Shown in pieces: positions 1 to 5,743 of a stretch of 9,336 bases of DNA. The notes under the pieces were generated by a model. It worked only from the letters and a program-made list of their open reading frames with translations, searched no databases and had not been told where the DNA came from. The DNA comes from Thiohalomonas sp. (GTDB lineage Bacteria > Pseudomonadota > Gammaproteobacteria > GRL18): assembly GCA_023864145.1 (NCBI GenBank), contig JAIVER010000037.1, positions 1 through 9,336 of the forward strand. Reading direction: 5' to 3'. Position 1 is the first letter of the stretch; every line of letters begins with the position of its first letter. The position numbers and the translations under genes were made by a program.

Positions 1-1
1 T

Positions 2-79
2 TTACCGAGCATTGGAGAATCATTAGATTCTCGAATTAATGATAATTTCCAAGTGTTCGATCCTGCATTTTCAAGTTGA
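2..79 (+). CDS. C-terminal end of an upstream protein, possibly signal peptidase I
   Basis: An open frame enters from the window edge and stops at TGA 77-79, giving about 25 residues that include PSIGESLDSRIN. By position, directly before DUF4845-rnc-era, the expected gammaproteobacterial gene is lepB (signal peptidase I, inner membrane, removes signal peptides). The IGESL stretch is compatible with the RIG-type end of LepB proteins, but this is too short to prove. A second frame is also open from the edge, ending at TAA 37-39, so the true frame is uncertain. The call rests on gene order, not on a recognised domain. Confidence 0.35.
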   Translation, partial: LPSIGESLDSRINDNFQVFDPAFSS

Positions 80-137
80 TTGGGTATATACTGTTTAAAA
101 TCAAATATAAACTATTGTTAAGGTCTAAGGATTTAAA

Positions 138-524
138 ATGTTAAAACAAGGTGTTAAATACAAACAGCAGAAAGGTTTTACTTTTGTTGGCTGGATTGTG
201 GTACTTGCTATCTTTCTCTTCTTTGCTTATCTTGCCATGGTTGTCACGCCAGCGGTGATAGGTGATTATACGACTGATAGAATATTGGAATCTCTTAAAC
301 AAGAGCCTGGAATAACACAAAAATCTAAAAAATATATCTGGAGACTGATTGAAAATCGAATGATAATTAACCAGGTCAGAAATTTAACTAAAGATGACTT
401 TGAGATTCTCAAAGAAGGCGACATATTAACTGTTTATCTGCAATACGATGATAAAATTCATTTTATGGGTAATGTGTATATTGTGATTGAACGCAATAAA
501 TCTGTAGAACTGCTTCGTAATTGA
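138..524 (+). CDS. DUF4845 family single-pass membrane protein
   Basis: A 128-residue protein of the DUF4845 family, a small inner-membrane protein of unknown function commonly found between lepB and rnc in Gammaproteobacteria. Residues 1-13 are basic, residues about 16-42 form one hydrophobic segment, and the remainder is a small polar domain, presumably periplasmic. The N-terminus QQKGFTFVGWIVVLAIF resembles a type IV prepilin start (a G-F-T-F junction followed by a hydrophobic helix) but lacks the usual glutamate at +5, so processing by a prepilin peptidase is doubtful. The start is ATG 138, with a Shine-Dalgarno TAAGGA at 126-131. The stop TGA overlaps the rnc start by 3 bases, implying co-transcription and translational coupling. 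The family call is from length, topology and position. Confidence 0.85.
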   Translation: MLKQGVKYKQQKGFTFVGWIVVLAIFLFFAYLAMVVTPAVIGDYTTDRILESLKQEPGITQKSKKYIWRLIENRMIINQVRNLTKDDFEILKEGDILTVYLQYDDKIHFMGNVYIVIERNKSVELLRN

Positions 525-1198
525 ACACTAACCTTAAAAATCTTAGCAACAAACTGGGTTACACATTTCGAGATTTAAAGTTGTTAGAACTGGCACTAAG
601 CCATCGCAGTATCGGTAAAAAAAATAACGAGCGTCTGGAATTTCTGGGCGACTCTGTTATTGGTTATGTGATGGCTGAAGAACTTTATCAGCGTTTTAAC
701 GATGAAAATGAAGGTAATTTGACTCGCTATCGTTCATTATTGGTAAAAGGTGATACGCTTGCCAGTATTGCTCGGCAATTTGATGTCGGGCAATATCTTA
801 AACTGGGTGGAGGTGAATTAAAAACTGCTGGTTTTCGTCGTGCATCTATTTTGGCTGATGCAATGGAAGCAATCATTGGTGCCATTACATTAGATTCTGA
901 TATTGAACAAGCCAGAGCCTGTATCTTGTCCTGGTATCAAGAGCGCCTGAATAATATCAAGTCGCTTGATCTCAAAGATCCCAAAACCCGTTTACAAGAA
1001 TATCTTCAATCCCAAAAATTTGACTTGCCGCAATATAAAGTGATTTCAGTTAATGGTAAAGAGCATGCTCAAATTTTTCAGGTTGGCTGTTACGTCAAAG
1101 AACTCAGTCTTACTATTACCTCTGAAGGTAATAATCGACGAGCAGCTGAGCAGAAAAGCGCTGAGCTTATGCTTGAACAGATTGAAATTAATAAATAA
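521..1198 (+). CDS. rnc: Ribonuclease III
   Basis: Double-strand-specific endoribonuclease that processes rRNA precursors and many structured mRNAs; Mg-dependent homodimer in the cytoplasm. The 225 residues match the E. coli length (226). The signature NERLEFLGDS supplies E37, E40 and D44, and ADAMEA supplies D113 and E116, matching E. coli E38, E41, D45, D114 and E117. A double-stranded RNA-binding domain runs from about residue 152 to the end (DPKTRLQEYLQ through GNNRRAAEQKSAE). The start is a TTG at 521 that overlaps the DUF4845 stop as TTGA. A stop codon lies immediately upstream in this frame, and the N-terminal residues align with E. coli RNase III, so no other start fits. No good Shine-Dalgarno is seen, so translation probably depends on coupling to DUF4845. 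Confidence 0.97.
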   Translation: MNTNLKNLSNKLGYTFRDLKLLELALSHRSIGKKNNERLEFLGDSVIGYVMAEELYQRFNDENEGNLTRYRSLLVKGDTLASIARQFDVGQYLKLGGGELKTAGFRRASILADAMEAIIGAITLDSDIEQARACILSWYQERLNNIKSLDLKDPKTRLQEYLQSQKFDLPQYKVISVNGKEHAQIFQVGCYVKELSLTITSEGNNRRAAEQKSAELMLEQIEINK

Positions 1199-1265
1199 TT
1201 AAATTTTTACTAATCACTTAATTTAACTCCTGAATTTAAAAGAACTTAACCTGAAATTATTAAAT

Positions 1266-2195
1266 ATGACAATAGCTGACTTTCTTGATAACTATCGAAG
1301 TGGTTATGTAGCCATTATTGGCCGTCCCAATGTGGGTAAATCAACCTTATTGAATTATATACTGGGCTTTCATTTAAGCATTACGTCTAAAAAACCTCAA
1401 ACTACCCGGCATCGTTTGCTGGGTATAAAAACCACAAAGACAGCTCAGGCAGTTTATATTGATACTCCAGGTCTTCATCAAAAGCATAAGGGGGCAATTC
1501 ATCGTTATATGAATAAAGAGGCTATGACCACTTTGCAGGATGTTGATGTGATTGTCTTTGTCGTTGATGGTATTAAATTAACAGAAGAAGATGAGTATGC
1601 TATCGAATTATTAGAAAAATGTGATCAACCTATAATTCTGGCAGTTAATAAAATTGATAAAATTAGTAACAAGAAACTACTATTACCCTTTATTGAGAAG
1701 CTCAGTCAACGCCTGGCTTTCGCTCATATTCTACCTGTTTCTGCTTCTAAGGGGAGTAATGTTGCTGAACTTGAACAGCATATTGAAGAGCATTTACATT
1801 GTTCACCTGCGTATTTCCCCGAAGAACAAATTACCGACAAAACGGATCGCTTTCTTGCTTCAGAATTAATTCGTGAAAAGCTTATGCGTTTATTAGGTCA
1901 GGAATTACCTTATGCGGTTGCCGTTGAAGTGGAAGCATTTGAAGAAGAAGCATCCATAATAAAAATTTCTGGTATTATCTGGGTTGAGCGCAGTAATCAG
2001 AAAAGCATTATTATTGGTAATAAAGGGCAGCAGCTTAAAGAAATCGGTAAGCAGGCCCGCATATCAATGGAACGCCTGTATGACAAAAAAGTATTTTTAA
2101 AACTCTGGGTCAAAGTTAAAGATGGCTGGTCAGATGATGAACGGGCACTAAGGAGCCTGGGTTACTTTGATTTTTCTGATAATGATAAACAATAG
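1266..2195 (+). CDS. era: GTPase Era
   Basis: Essential Ras-like GTPase that binds the 3' end of 16S rRNA and assists 30S subunit maturation. The 309 residues compare with 301 in E. coli. Motifs in order: G1 GRPNVGKS (19-26), G2 around TTRHR (46-50), G3 DTPG (66-69), G4 NKID (128-131) and G5 SAS (159-161). A C-terminal KH RNA-binding domain runs from about 200 to 290, with its GNKG loop at 251-254 and the family tail WVKVKDGWSDDERALRSLGY. The start is ATG 1266, 67 bases after rnc, with no clear Shine-Dalgarno. The spacer is AT-rich without a convincing hairpin. The 3' end overlaps the recO start by 14 bases. Confidence 0.98.
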   Translation: MTIADFLDNYRSGYVAIIGRPNVGKSTLLNYILGFHLSITSKKPQTTRHRLLGIKTTKTAQAVYIDTPGLHQKHKGAIHRYMNKEAMTTLQDVDVIVFVVDGIKLTEEDEYAIELLEKCDQPIILAVNKIDKISNKKLLLPFIEKLSQRLAFAHILPVSASKGSNVAELEQHIEEHLHCSPAYFPEEQITDKTDRFLASELIREKLMRLLGQELPYAVAVEVEAFEEEASIIKISGIIWVERSNQKSIIIGNKGQQLKEIGKQARISMERLYDKKVFLKLWVKVKDGWSDDERALRSLGYFDFSDNDKQ

Positions 2196-2954
2196 AATTA
2201 ATCTGGACAATAAATCAGCAGTTGTACTTCATTATTATAATTATAGGAATACCAGCCTTATTGTTAACTTTTTTGTCAGCGATTTTGGCAAGGTCACTGC
2301 GATTGCCAGGGGTGTTAAAGGAAAAAAACAAAGCAAAATCAATTTGCTTTATTGCAGCCTTTTCAACAACTTAATATTTCTCTAACGGGCAGGCAGGAAC
2401 TGCTTATCCTGAAAAATATTGAATCGACATCAATTAACTGGAAATTATCCGGCAAATTATTGTATTGTGCCTATTACCTCAATGAGTTGTTATTACGATT
2501 ATTACCCTCACACTAAGATTGTCAGCAGATCTTTAGCCTTTATGACAATATCTTAACTCTACTTTCCCATGACGCCGCTGAGTTATCAGATACTGAGAGG
2601 TGGCAACAGCCGGCAATTAATTATGAGATCCCTTTAAGAATATTTGAATTAAAGTTATTAGAATTTTTGGGTTATGGTCTTAATCTGAGTCATGAAATAG
2701 AGACAGGCTTGCTGATTGAAGCTGATAAACAATACTACTACGTCATCGATGCAGGTCCTTGTTATATCAAACCACTTGATAACAACTATTGTCCTGTTAG
2801 TGGTTGTACACTGATAGATTTGAATAATCTCCAGTTTAGTGACCGTAAAACCTTGCATGAAAGCAAACAACTATTAAAATGGGCGCTTGCCGGGCATTTA
2901 GGTGATAAACCTTTAAAAAGTCGGGAAATGTTTAAGCAGCTCTATTGTTTATAA
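2182..2954 (+). pseudogene. recO: recO, DNA repair protein RecO, frameshifted and with an in-frame stop
   Basis: RecO loads RecA with RecR on SSB-coated single-stranded DNA in gap repair. The N-terminal OB-fold part is in one frame from ATG 2182 (VVLHYYNYRNTSLIVNFF, then ARGVKGKK). RecO similarity then continues one frame back, as KTKQNQFALLQPFQQL, after the A run 2322-2328. A single extra A there restores a continuous protein. In that second frame TAA 2514-2516 interrupts the helical domain (LLPSH-stop-DCQQIF, plausibly an original CAA). Similarity then runs to the true end, where KPLKSREMFKQLY matches the E. coli tail KPLKSRELFRQF. The repaired product would be about 257 residues (E. coli 242). 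The ATG lies inside era, so it was co-transcribed. Unrepaired translation stops at TAA 2383-2385 after about 67 residues. Recent decay or assembly errors are both possible. Confidence 0.88.
2322..2328 (+). other. A7 run at the recO frameshift, phased as a -1 slippery heptamer
   Basis: The upstream recO frame reads GGA AAA AAA CAA, so bases 2322-2328 form A AAA AAA, a canonical X-XXY-YYZ slippery heptamer in the right phase. A -1 slip would continue as ACA AAG CAA, which is exactly the downstream recO frame. Adding one A during transcription would do the same. A lost A in a former A8 run is the simplest explanation. No stimulatory structure was established. Confidence 0.6.
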
Positions 2955-3014
2955 TCATAGACTTTTTTAGAAAAACTGTAACTACTCAGTGTGTATTTCT
3001 TAATAACAGGTGTT

Positions 3015-3104
3015 AAGCCTATGCTCACTTATTTTACTGACTTTGAAAACTCGCTGGAGCTCAGACAATCAAAGCCAGTAAAATAAGCAACCACAGGCTT
3101 TTTT
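3015..3104 (+). terminator. Long imperfect inverted repeat with T-run, candidate terminator after recO
   Basis: Arms at 3015-3045 and 3070-3100 are each 31 bases, complementary at 26 positions, with a perfect 12-base core (CTTATTTTACTG against CAGTAAAATAAG) and a 24-base loop (3046-3069). Six T at 3099-3104 close the right arm, as in an intrinsic terminator of the + strand. The arms are unusually long and AT-rich for a terminator. Four of the five mismatches would be G-U pairs in a minus-strand RNA, so a different role is possible. Nothing else is evident in the 213-base recO-pdxJ spacer. Confidence 0.5.
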
Positions 3105-3154
3105 CATACGATACATTGAATAGTTACGAAAAACTAATCTTAATTGTCATATAA

Positions 3155-3160
3155 AGAGGA
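3155..3160 (+). promoter_or_regulatory. Shine-Dalgarno that sets the pdxJ start
   Basis: AGAGGA lies 7 bases before TTG 3168, an ideal spacing. The other in-frame TTG at 3144 lies upstream of this site and has no comparable sequence, so the Shine-Dalgarno decides in favour of 3168. Confidence 0.75.
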
Positions 3161-3167
3161 TAAAATA

Positions 3168-3905
3168 TTGAGTAATACATCACCCATTCTTCTGGGAGTT
3201 AATATTGATCATATTGCCACATTAAGACAGGCCAGAGGTACTCGGTATCCTGATCCTGTTAAGGCGGCTATGGATGTTGAACTTGCCGGAGCGGATAGTA
3301 TCACCTTACATTTAAGAGAAGATCGTCGTCATATTCAAGAGCGGGATGTTTATCTTATCAATGATGTTCTGCAAAGCAGAATGAATCTGGAAATGGCGGT
3401 AACGGATGCAATGCTCAGTATTGCTGAAAAAGTAAAACCATCCGATTGTTGTCTGGTACCTGAAAAACGAGAAGAATTGACGACAGAAGGCGGTCTGGAT
3501 GTCGCCTCACAAATTGAAAAAATGACTGATGCCTCTCTGCAATTAAAAGAAGCTGATGTGCGAGCGTCATTGTTTATTGATGCCGATAAAAAACAAATTG
3601 ATGCTGCAGTTCAGGTGAATGCCCCTGTTATTGAAATTCATACTGGCCATTATGCTGATTATAATGGTATTGCTCAGAAAAATGAGTTTGCACGGATCAA
3701 AGAGGGAATACTGTATGCGAAATCTTTAGGCTTGCAGGTTAATGCAGGTCATGGCTTACATTATCATAATGTTCAAAAAATTGCTGCACTGACGGATATT
3801 GAAGAGCTTAATATCGGCCATGCTATTATTGCTCAAGCCCTTTTTACAGGCTTAGCTAACGCAGTAAAAGAAATGAAAGCGTTAATGATAGAAGCTAGAA
3901 AATAG
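3168..3905 (+). CDS. pdxJ: Pyridoxine 5'-phosphate synthase
   Basis: Condenses 1-deoxy-D-xylulose 5-phosphate with 3-amino-2-oxopropyl phosphate to give pyridoxine 5'-phosphate, the ring-closing step of the DXP-dependent vitamin B6 pathway; a cytoplasmic TIM-barrel enzyme. From TTG 3168 it has 245 residues (E. coli 243) and begins [29 protein letters not shown], in register with E. coli PdxJ. Active-site segments are GVNIDH (10-15), HLREDRRH (48-55), NLEMAV (73-78), EIHTG (156-160), NAGHGL (192-197) and NIGHAII (216-222). H48, R50, E75 and H195 match E. coli H45, R47, E72 and H193. A longer form from TTG 3144 adds 8 unconserved residues and is rejected. The channel gene follows after 42 bases with no terminator between them. 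Confidence 0.96.
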   Translation: MSNTSPILLGVNIDHIATLRQARGTRYPDPVKAAMDVELAGADSITLHLREDRRHIQERDVYLINDVLQSRMNLEMAVTDAMLSIAEKVKPSDCCLVPEKREELTTEGGLDVASQIEKMTDASLQLKEADVRASLFIDADKKQIDAAVQVNAPVIEIHTGHYADYNGIAQKNEFARIKEGILYAKSLGLQVNAGHGLHYHNVQKIAALTDIEELNIGHAIIAQALFTGLANAVKEMKALMIEARK

Positions 3906-3947
3906 TCTTTTTTCATACAGCCACAAAAATATACTTAATGATACTTT

Positions 3948-4751
3948 ATGCAAGCAACTAATTTACAAGAAAAATTTGAAAAACTGCGCAGTAATAAATT
4001 GTTTGAACTTTTTATTATTTCAATTATTATCTTTTCGGCATTAGTTATTGGAGCTAAAACCTATGATATCTCTTCGTCAACACTCTGGTTGGTGCGATTA
4101 TTAGACTGGTTTATTACTTTTTTCTTTCTGACAGAGATCATTATTCGTTTTTTAGGTGAAAAACACAAAAATGAATTTTTTAAAAAGGGTTGGAATATTT
4201 TCGATACTCTGATTGTTGTCACCAGTCTTATACCTGTTGAAGATAGTGAATTAGCTATTATTGGCCGCTTGATTCGAATTTTTCGTGTTCTGCGAATGGT
4301 TTCAATTATTCCTGAACTAAAAATGTTATTAAACTCATTTCTGATTGCATTACCACAATTAGGTTATATTGTGGCTTTAATGTTTATCATATTTTATATT
4401 TATGCTGCAATTGGCAGTACTTTTTTTGCCGGCATCAATCCGGAGCTTTGGGGTGATATTGCTATTTCAATGCTCACCTTATTTCGAGTTATGACGTTTG
4501 AAGACTGGACAGACGTTATGTATGAAACAATGACTGTTTATCCATTAAGCTGGCTTTATTACCTTAGCTTTATCTTTTTTACTGCTTTTGCTTTTCTCAA
4601 TATGGTCATTGGCGTTGTTGTGAATGTACTTAATGAAGAGCATGAACGAATAAGAAAAGAAGAAGAGCTTGATAATAAACAGGTTACTTTGGAAATCTTA
4701 GATAATAAGATTGATGAATTAAAGAAATTAATCATGCAAGAACGTTCCTGA
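3948..4751 (+). CDS. Single-domain voltage-gated cation channel (BacNav-like ion transporter)
   Basis: A 267-residue six-helix channel subunit expected to form a homotetramer in the inner membrane. Helices by hydrophobicity: S1 about 19-37, S2 46-69 (E63), S3 84-96 (D86), S4 103-118, S5 137-160, pore 171-189, S6 203-228. S4 has four arginines at three-residue spacing (R107, R110, R113, R116), the voltage-sensor pattern. The filter is TFEDWTD (183-189), where the classic bacterial sodium channels NaChBac and NavAb have TLESW. The extra acids D186 and D189 fall where the engineered calcium-selective CavAb (TLDDWSD) has them, so calcium permeation is plausible but is an inference. A charged C-terminal helix (230-264, EEHERIRKEEEL onward) resembles the coiled coil that tetramerises BacNav channels. 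The start is ATG 3948 with a weak ribosome site. It probably shares a transcript with pdxJ. Confidence 0.88.
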   Translation: MQATNLQEKFEKLRSNKLFELFIISIIIFSALVIGAKTYDISSSTLWLVRLLDWFITFFFLTEIIIRFLGEKHKNEFFKKGWNIFDTLIVVTSLIPVEDSELAIIGRLIRIFRVLRMVSIIPELKMLLNSFLIALPQLGYIVALMFIIFYIYAAIGSTFFAGINPELWGDIAISMLTLFRVMTFEDWTDVMYETMTVYPLSWLYYLSFIFFTAFAFLNMVIGVVVNVLNEEHERIRKEEELDNKQVTLEILDNKIDELKKLIMQERS

Positions 4752-4798
4752 TACATTAATAAATATAATTTTATTCCTTATTGTAAATTATAGAAAGT

Positions 4799-4821
4799 TG
4801 ATCTATCATTATGATATATCA
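4799..4821. repeat. Near-perfect AT-rich palindrome after the channel gene
   Basis: A 23-base near-palindrome, TGATCTATCATTATGATATA followed by TCA, has arms of 11 bases with one mismatch around a central T. It lies 48 bases after the channel stop. It could be a regulator site or a weak RNA hairpin. There is no T-run directly after it, and AT-rich chance palindromes are common here. Confidence 0.3.
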
Positions 4822-4894
4822 GAATTTTAATTTAATTTTTAATGTGCCTTATTTAATAAAAGTTGTTAATCATTCTTATTAAACAAGAGCAAGA

Positions 4895-4934
4895 AGCAGT
4901 ACACATTTTGACAAAATGAGTACTGCTAGTTTTT
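4895..4934 (+). terminator. Intrinsic terminator of the pdxJ-channel unit
   Basis: AGCAGTAC (4895-4902) pairs with GTACTGCT (4920-4927). Inside these, after one A-A mismatch, CATTTTG pairs with CAAAATG around a single A, leaving a practical loop of about 5 bases. TTTTT at 4930-4934 follows after AG. This is the clearest hairpin in the window. It lies 144 bases after the channel stop and separates that unit from the secretion genes. Confidence 0.75.
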
Positions 4935-4998
4935 ATATTGAGAATATCTTCACGAAATTAGTTTGCTTGAAGCTTTAAAATTGATTTGTAAGGATTTT

Positions 4999-5025
4999 TT
5001 GTACAGGGATGCTCTTCTTTATACT
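4999..5025 (+). promoter_or_regulatory. Weak candidate promoter before the small ORF
   Basis: TTGTAC (4999-5004) and TATACT (5020-5025) resemble -35 and -10 boxes, but the 15-base spacer is shorter than usual and the -35 match is poor. The position, after the 4895-4934 terminator and before the 5055 ORF, is what makes it worth noting. It could also feed gspC. Confidence 0.25.
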
Positions 5026-5054
5026 TTTTTTTCATAAAAATAGGGGTTGATGAA

Positions 5055-5114
5055 ATGATGACTTTATTTCTTCTAGCCTGTGTATTTCTTGTTCTTATTA
5101 CTGTTCCAGTTTAA
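5055..5114 (+). CDS. Possible 19-residue hydrophobic peptide
   Basis: ATG 5055 opens MMTLFLLACVFLVLITVPV, ending at TAA 5112-5114. Almost all residues are hydrophobic, enough for one short membrane helix, with no charged residue. A good Shine-Dalgarno, AGGGG at 5042-5046, lies about 8 bases upstream. A weak hairpin with T-rich tail follows at 5120-5145. It is in the 500-base gap between the channel gene and gspC, with no other ORF over it. I do not recognise it. It could be a small membrane protein, a leader peptide or chance, since any AT-rich gap yields short hydrophobic ORFs. No function is proposed. Confidence 0.3.
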   Translation: MMTLFLLACVFLVLITVPV

Positions 5115-5119
5115 AGATA

Positions 5120-5145
5120 TACTTTACTAAAAGTAATTTTATTTT
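5120..5145 (+). terminator. Weak hairpin with T-rich tail after the small ORF
   Basis: TACTTT (5120-5125) pairs with AAAGTA (5130-5135) around the loop ACTA, followed by ATTTTATTTT. The stem is only six mostly A-T pairs, so it would be a poor terminator by itself. It starts 6 bases after the stop of the 19-residue ORF. Confidence 0.25.
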
Positions 5146-5174
5146 AAAGCAATATTTATTTCTCTGGTTTGGTG

Positions 5175-5180
5175 TATGAT
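5175..5180 (+). promoter_or_regulatory. Candidate -10 box for the type II secretion operon
   Basis: TATGAT lies about 70 bases before gspC and is directly preceded by TG, partly like an extended -10. No good -35 is seen at the right distance. A promoter is expected in this gap because a terminator precedes it and the gsp genes start after it, but the exact box is uncertain. A short inverted repeat, AATTC-AAAT-GAATT at 5201-5214, lies between it and gspC. Confidence 0.25.
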
Positions 5181-5251
5181 ATAAGTTTAACTTTAAGCTT
5201 AATTCAAATGAATTTGCCGGATTATCTGATGTACGGATAAATATAGCACCT

Positions 5252-5743
5252 ATGGTAATGTATAACTTACTATTTAAAAAAATTATTGTATTATTGATAA
5301 TTCTTAGCCTATTGTCCTTAATTACCTGGAATGGATTTAATTTATATAAAATGCTCACTGATAAGCCTGAGGCACTTCAGCACGCTTCGGTTATGGCTTT
5401 AAAATCGCAGTCAAAAAAAATACCTTCTCCTAACACCATTTCTCAATGGCATCTTATGGGCGCACAAAATACCCAGACGCTTAAAGCGCCTAAAACGACA
5501 TTGCATTTAAAATTAATTGGTATTATTAGTTCTGCTGCTGATGGTCAGGCCAGGGCTATTATTGAGGTATCAGCGCAAAAGCATCAACACTTCAAAGTGG
5601 GTGATGATATTAAACAGAATGTAGAAATCAAAGGCATTAAGGCTGATCATATTGTCATCAATCACAACTCTCGGGAAGAAATTGTGCCATTAAAATCTCT
5701 AAAACCTAAAACTCCTATTATTAAAAAAGTAGTTAATAAATGA
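5252..5743 (+). CDS. gspC: Type II secretion system protein GspC, short form without PDZ
   Basis: Inner-membrane protein that connects the assembly platform to the GspD secretin across the periplasm. The 163 residues comprise a short cytoplasmic start, one membrane helix (about 9-30), a linker, and a homology-region domain (about 63-145). That domain begins SQWHLMGAQ, continues with LHLKLIGIISS and RAIIEVSAQ, and includes the FKVGDDI turn. Longer GspC proteins carry a C-terminal PDZ domain; here the protein ends soon after the homology region, as in short GspC/PilP-like forms. Two in-frame ATGs occur, 5252 and 5258, and neither has a strong ribosome site, so the start is uncertain by two residues. 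The stop overlaps gspD as ATGA. The family call rests on domain pattern and operon position. Confidence 0.85.
   Translation: MVMYNLLFKKIIVLLIILSLLSLITWNGFNLYKMLTDKPEALQHASVMALKSQSKKIPSPNTISQWHLMGAQNTQTLKAPKTTLHLKLIGIISSAADGQARAIIEVSAQKHQHFKVGDDIKQNVEIKGIKADHIVINHNSREEIVPLKSLKPKTPIIKKVVNK

Noticed and set aside
87..92. TATACT as a -10 box for the DUF4845-rnc-era unit
   Set aside because: No acceptable -35 lies at 16-18 bases, and the unit is probably transcribed from further upstream with lepB.
1199..1265. Possible terminator between rnc and era
   Set aside because: The spacer is AT-rich but I found no stable stem followed by a T-run; read-through is likely.
2658..2870. Minus-strand 70-codon frame within recO
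   Set aside because: It is an antisense shadow of the RecO C-terminal coding sequence.
2667..2954. A 95-codon frame that could be called a separate small gene
   Set aside because: Its sequence is the C-terminal part of RecO, and the same frame continues upstream through RecO-like residues; it is a fragment of the pseudogene.
3144..3167. Upstream TTG 3144 as the pdxJ start
   Set aside because: It adds 8 unconserved residues and has no ribosome site, while TTG 3168 has AGAGGA 7 bases upstream and gives the usual length.
5098..5358. Minus-strand 86-codon frame before gspC
   Set aside because: It overlaps the gspC start, shows no recognisable domain and has biased composition expected from AT-rich DNA.
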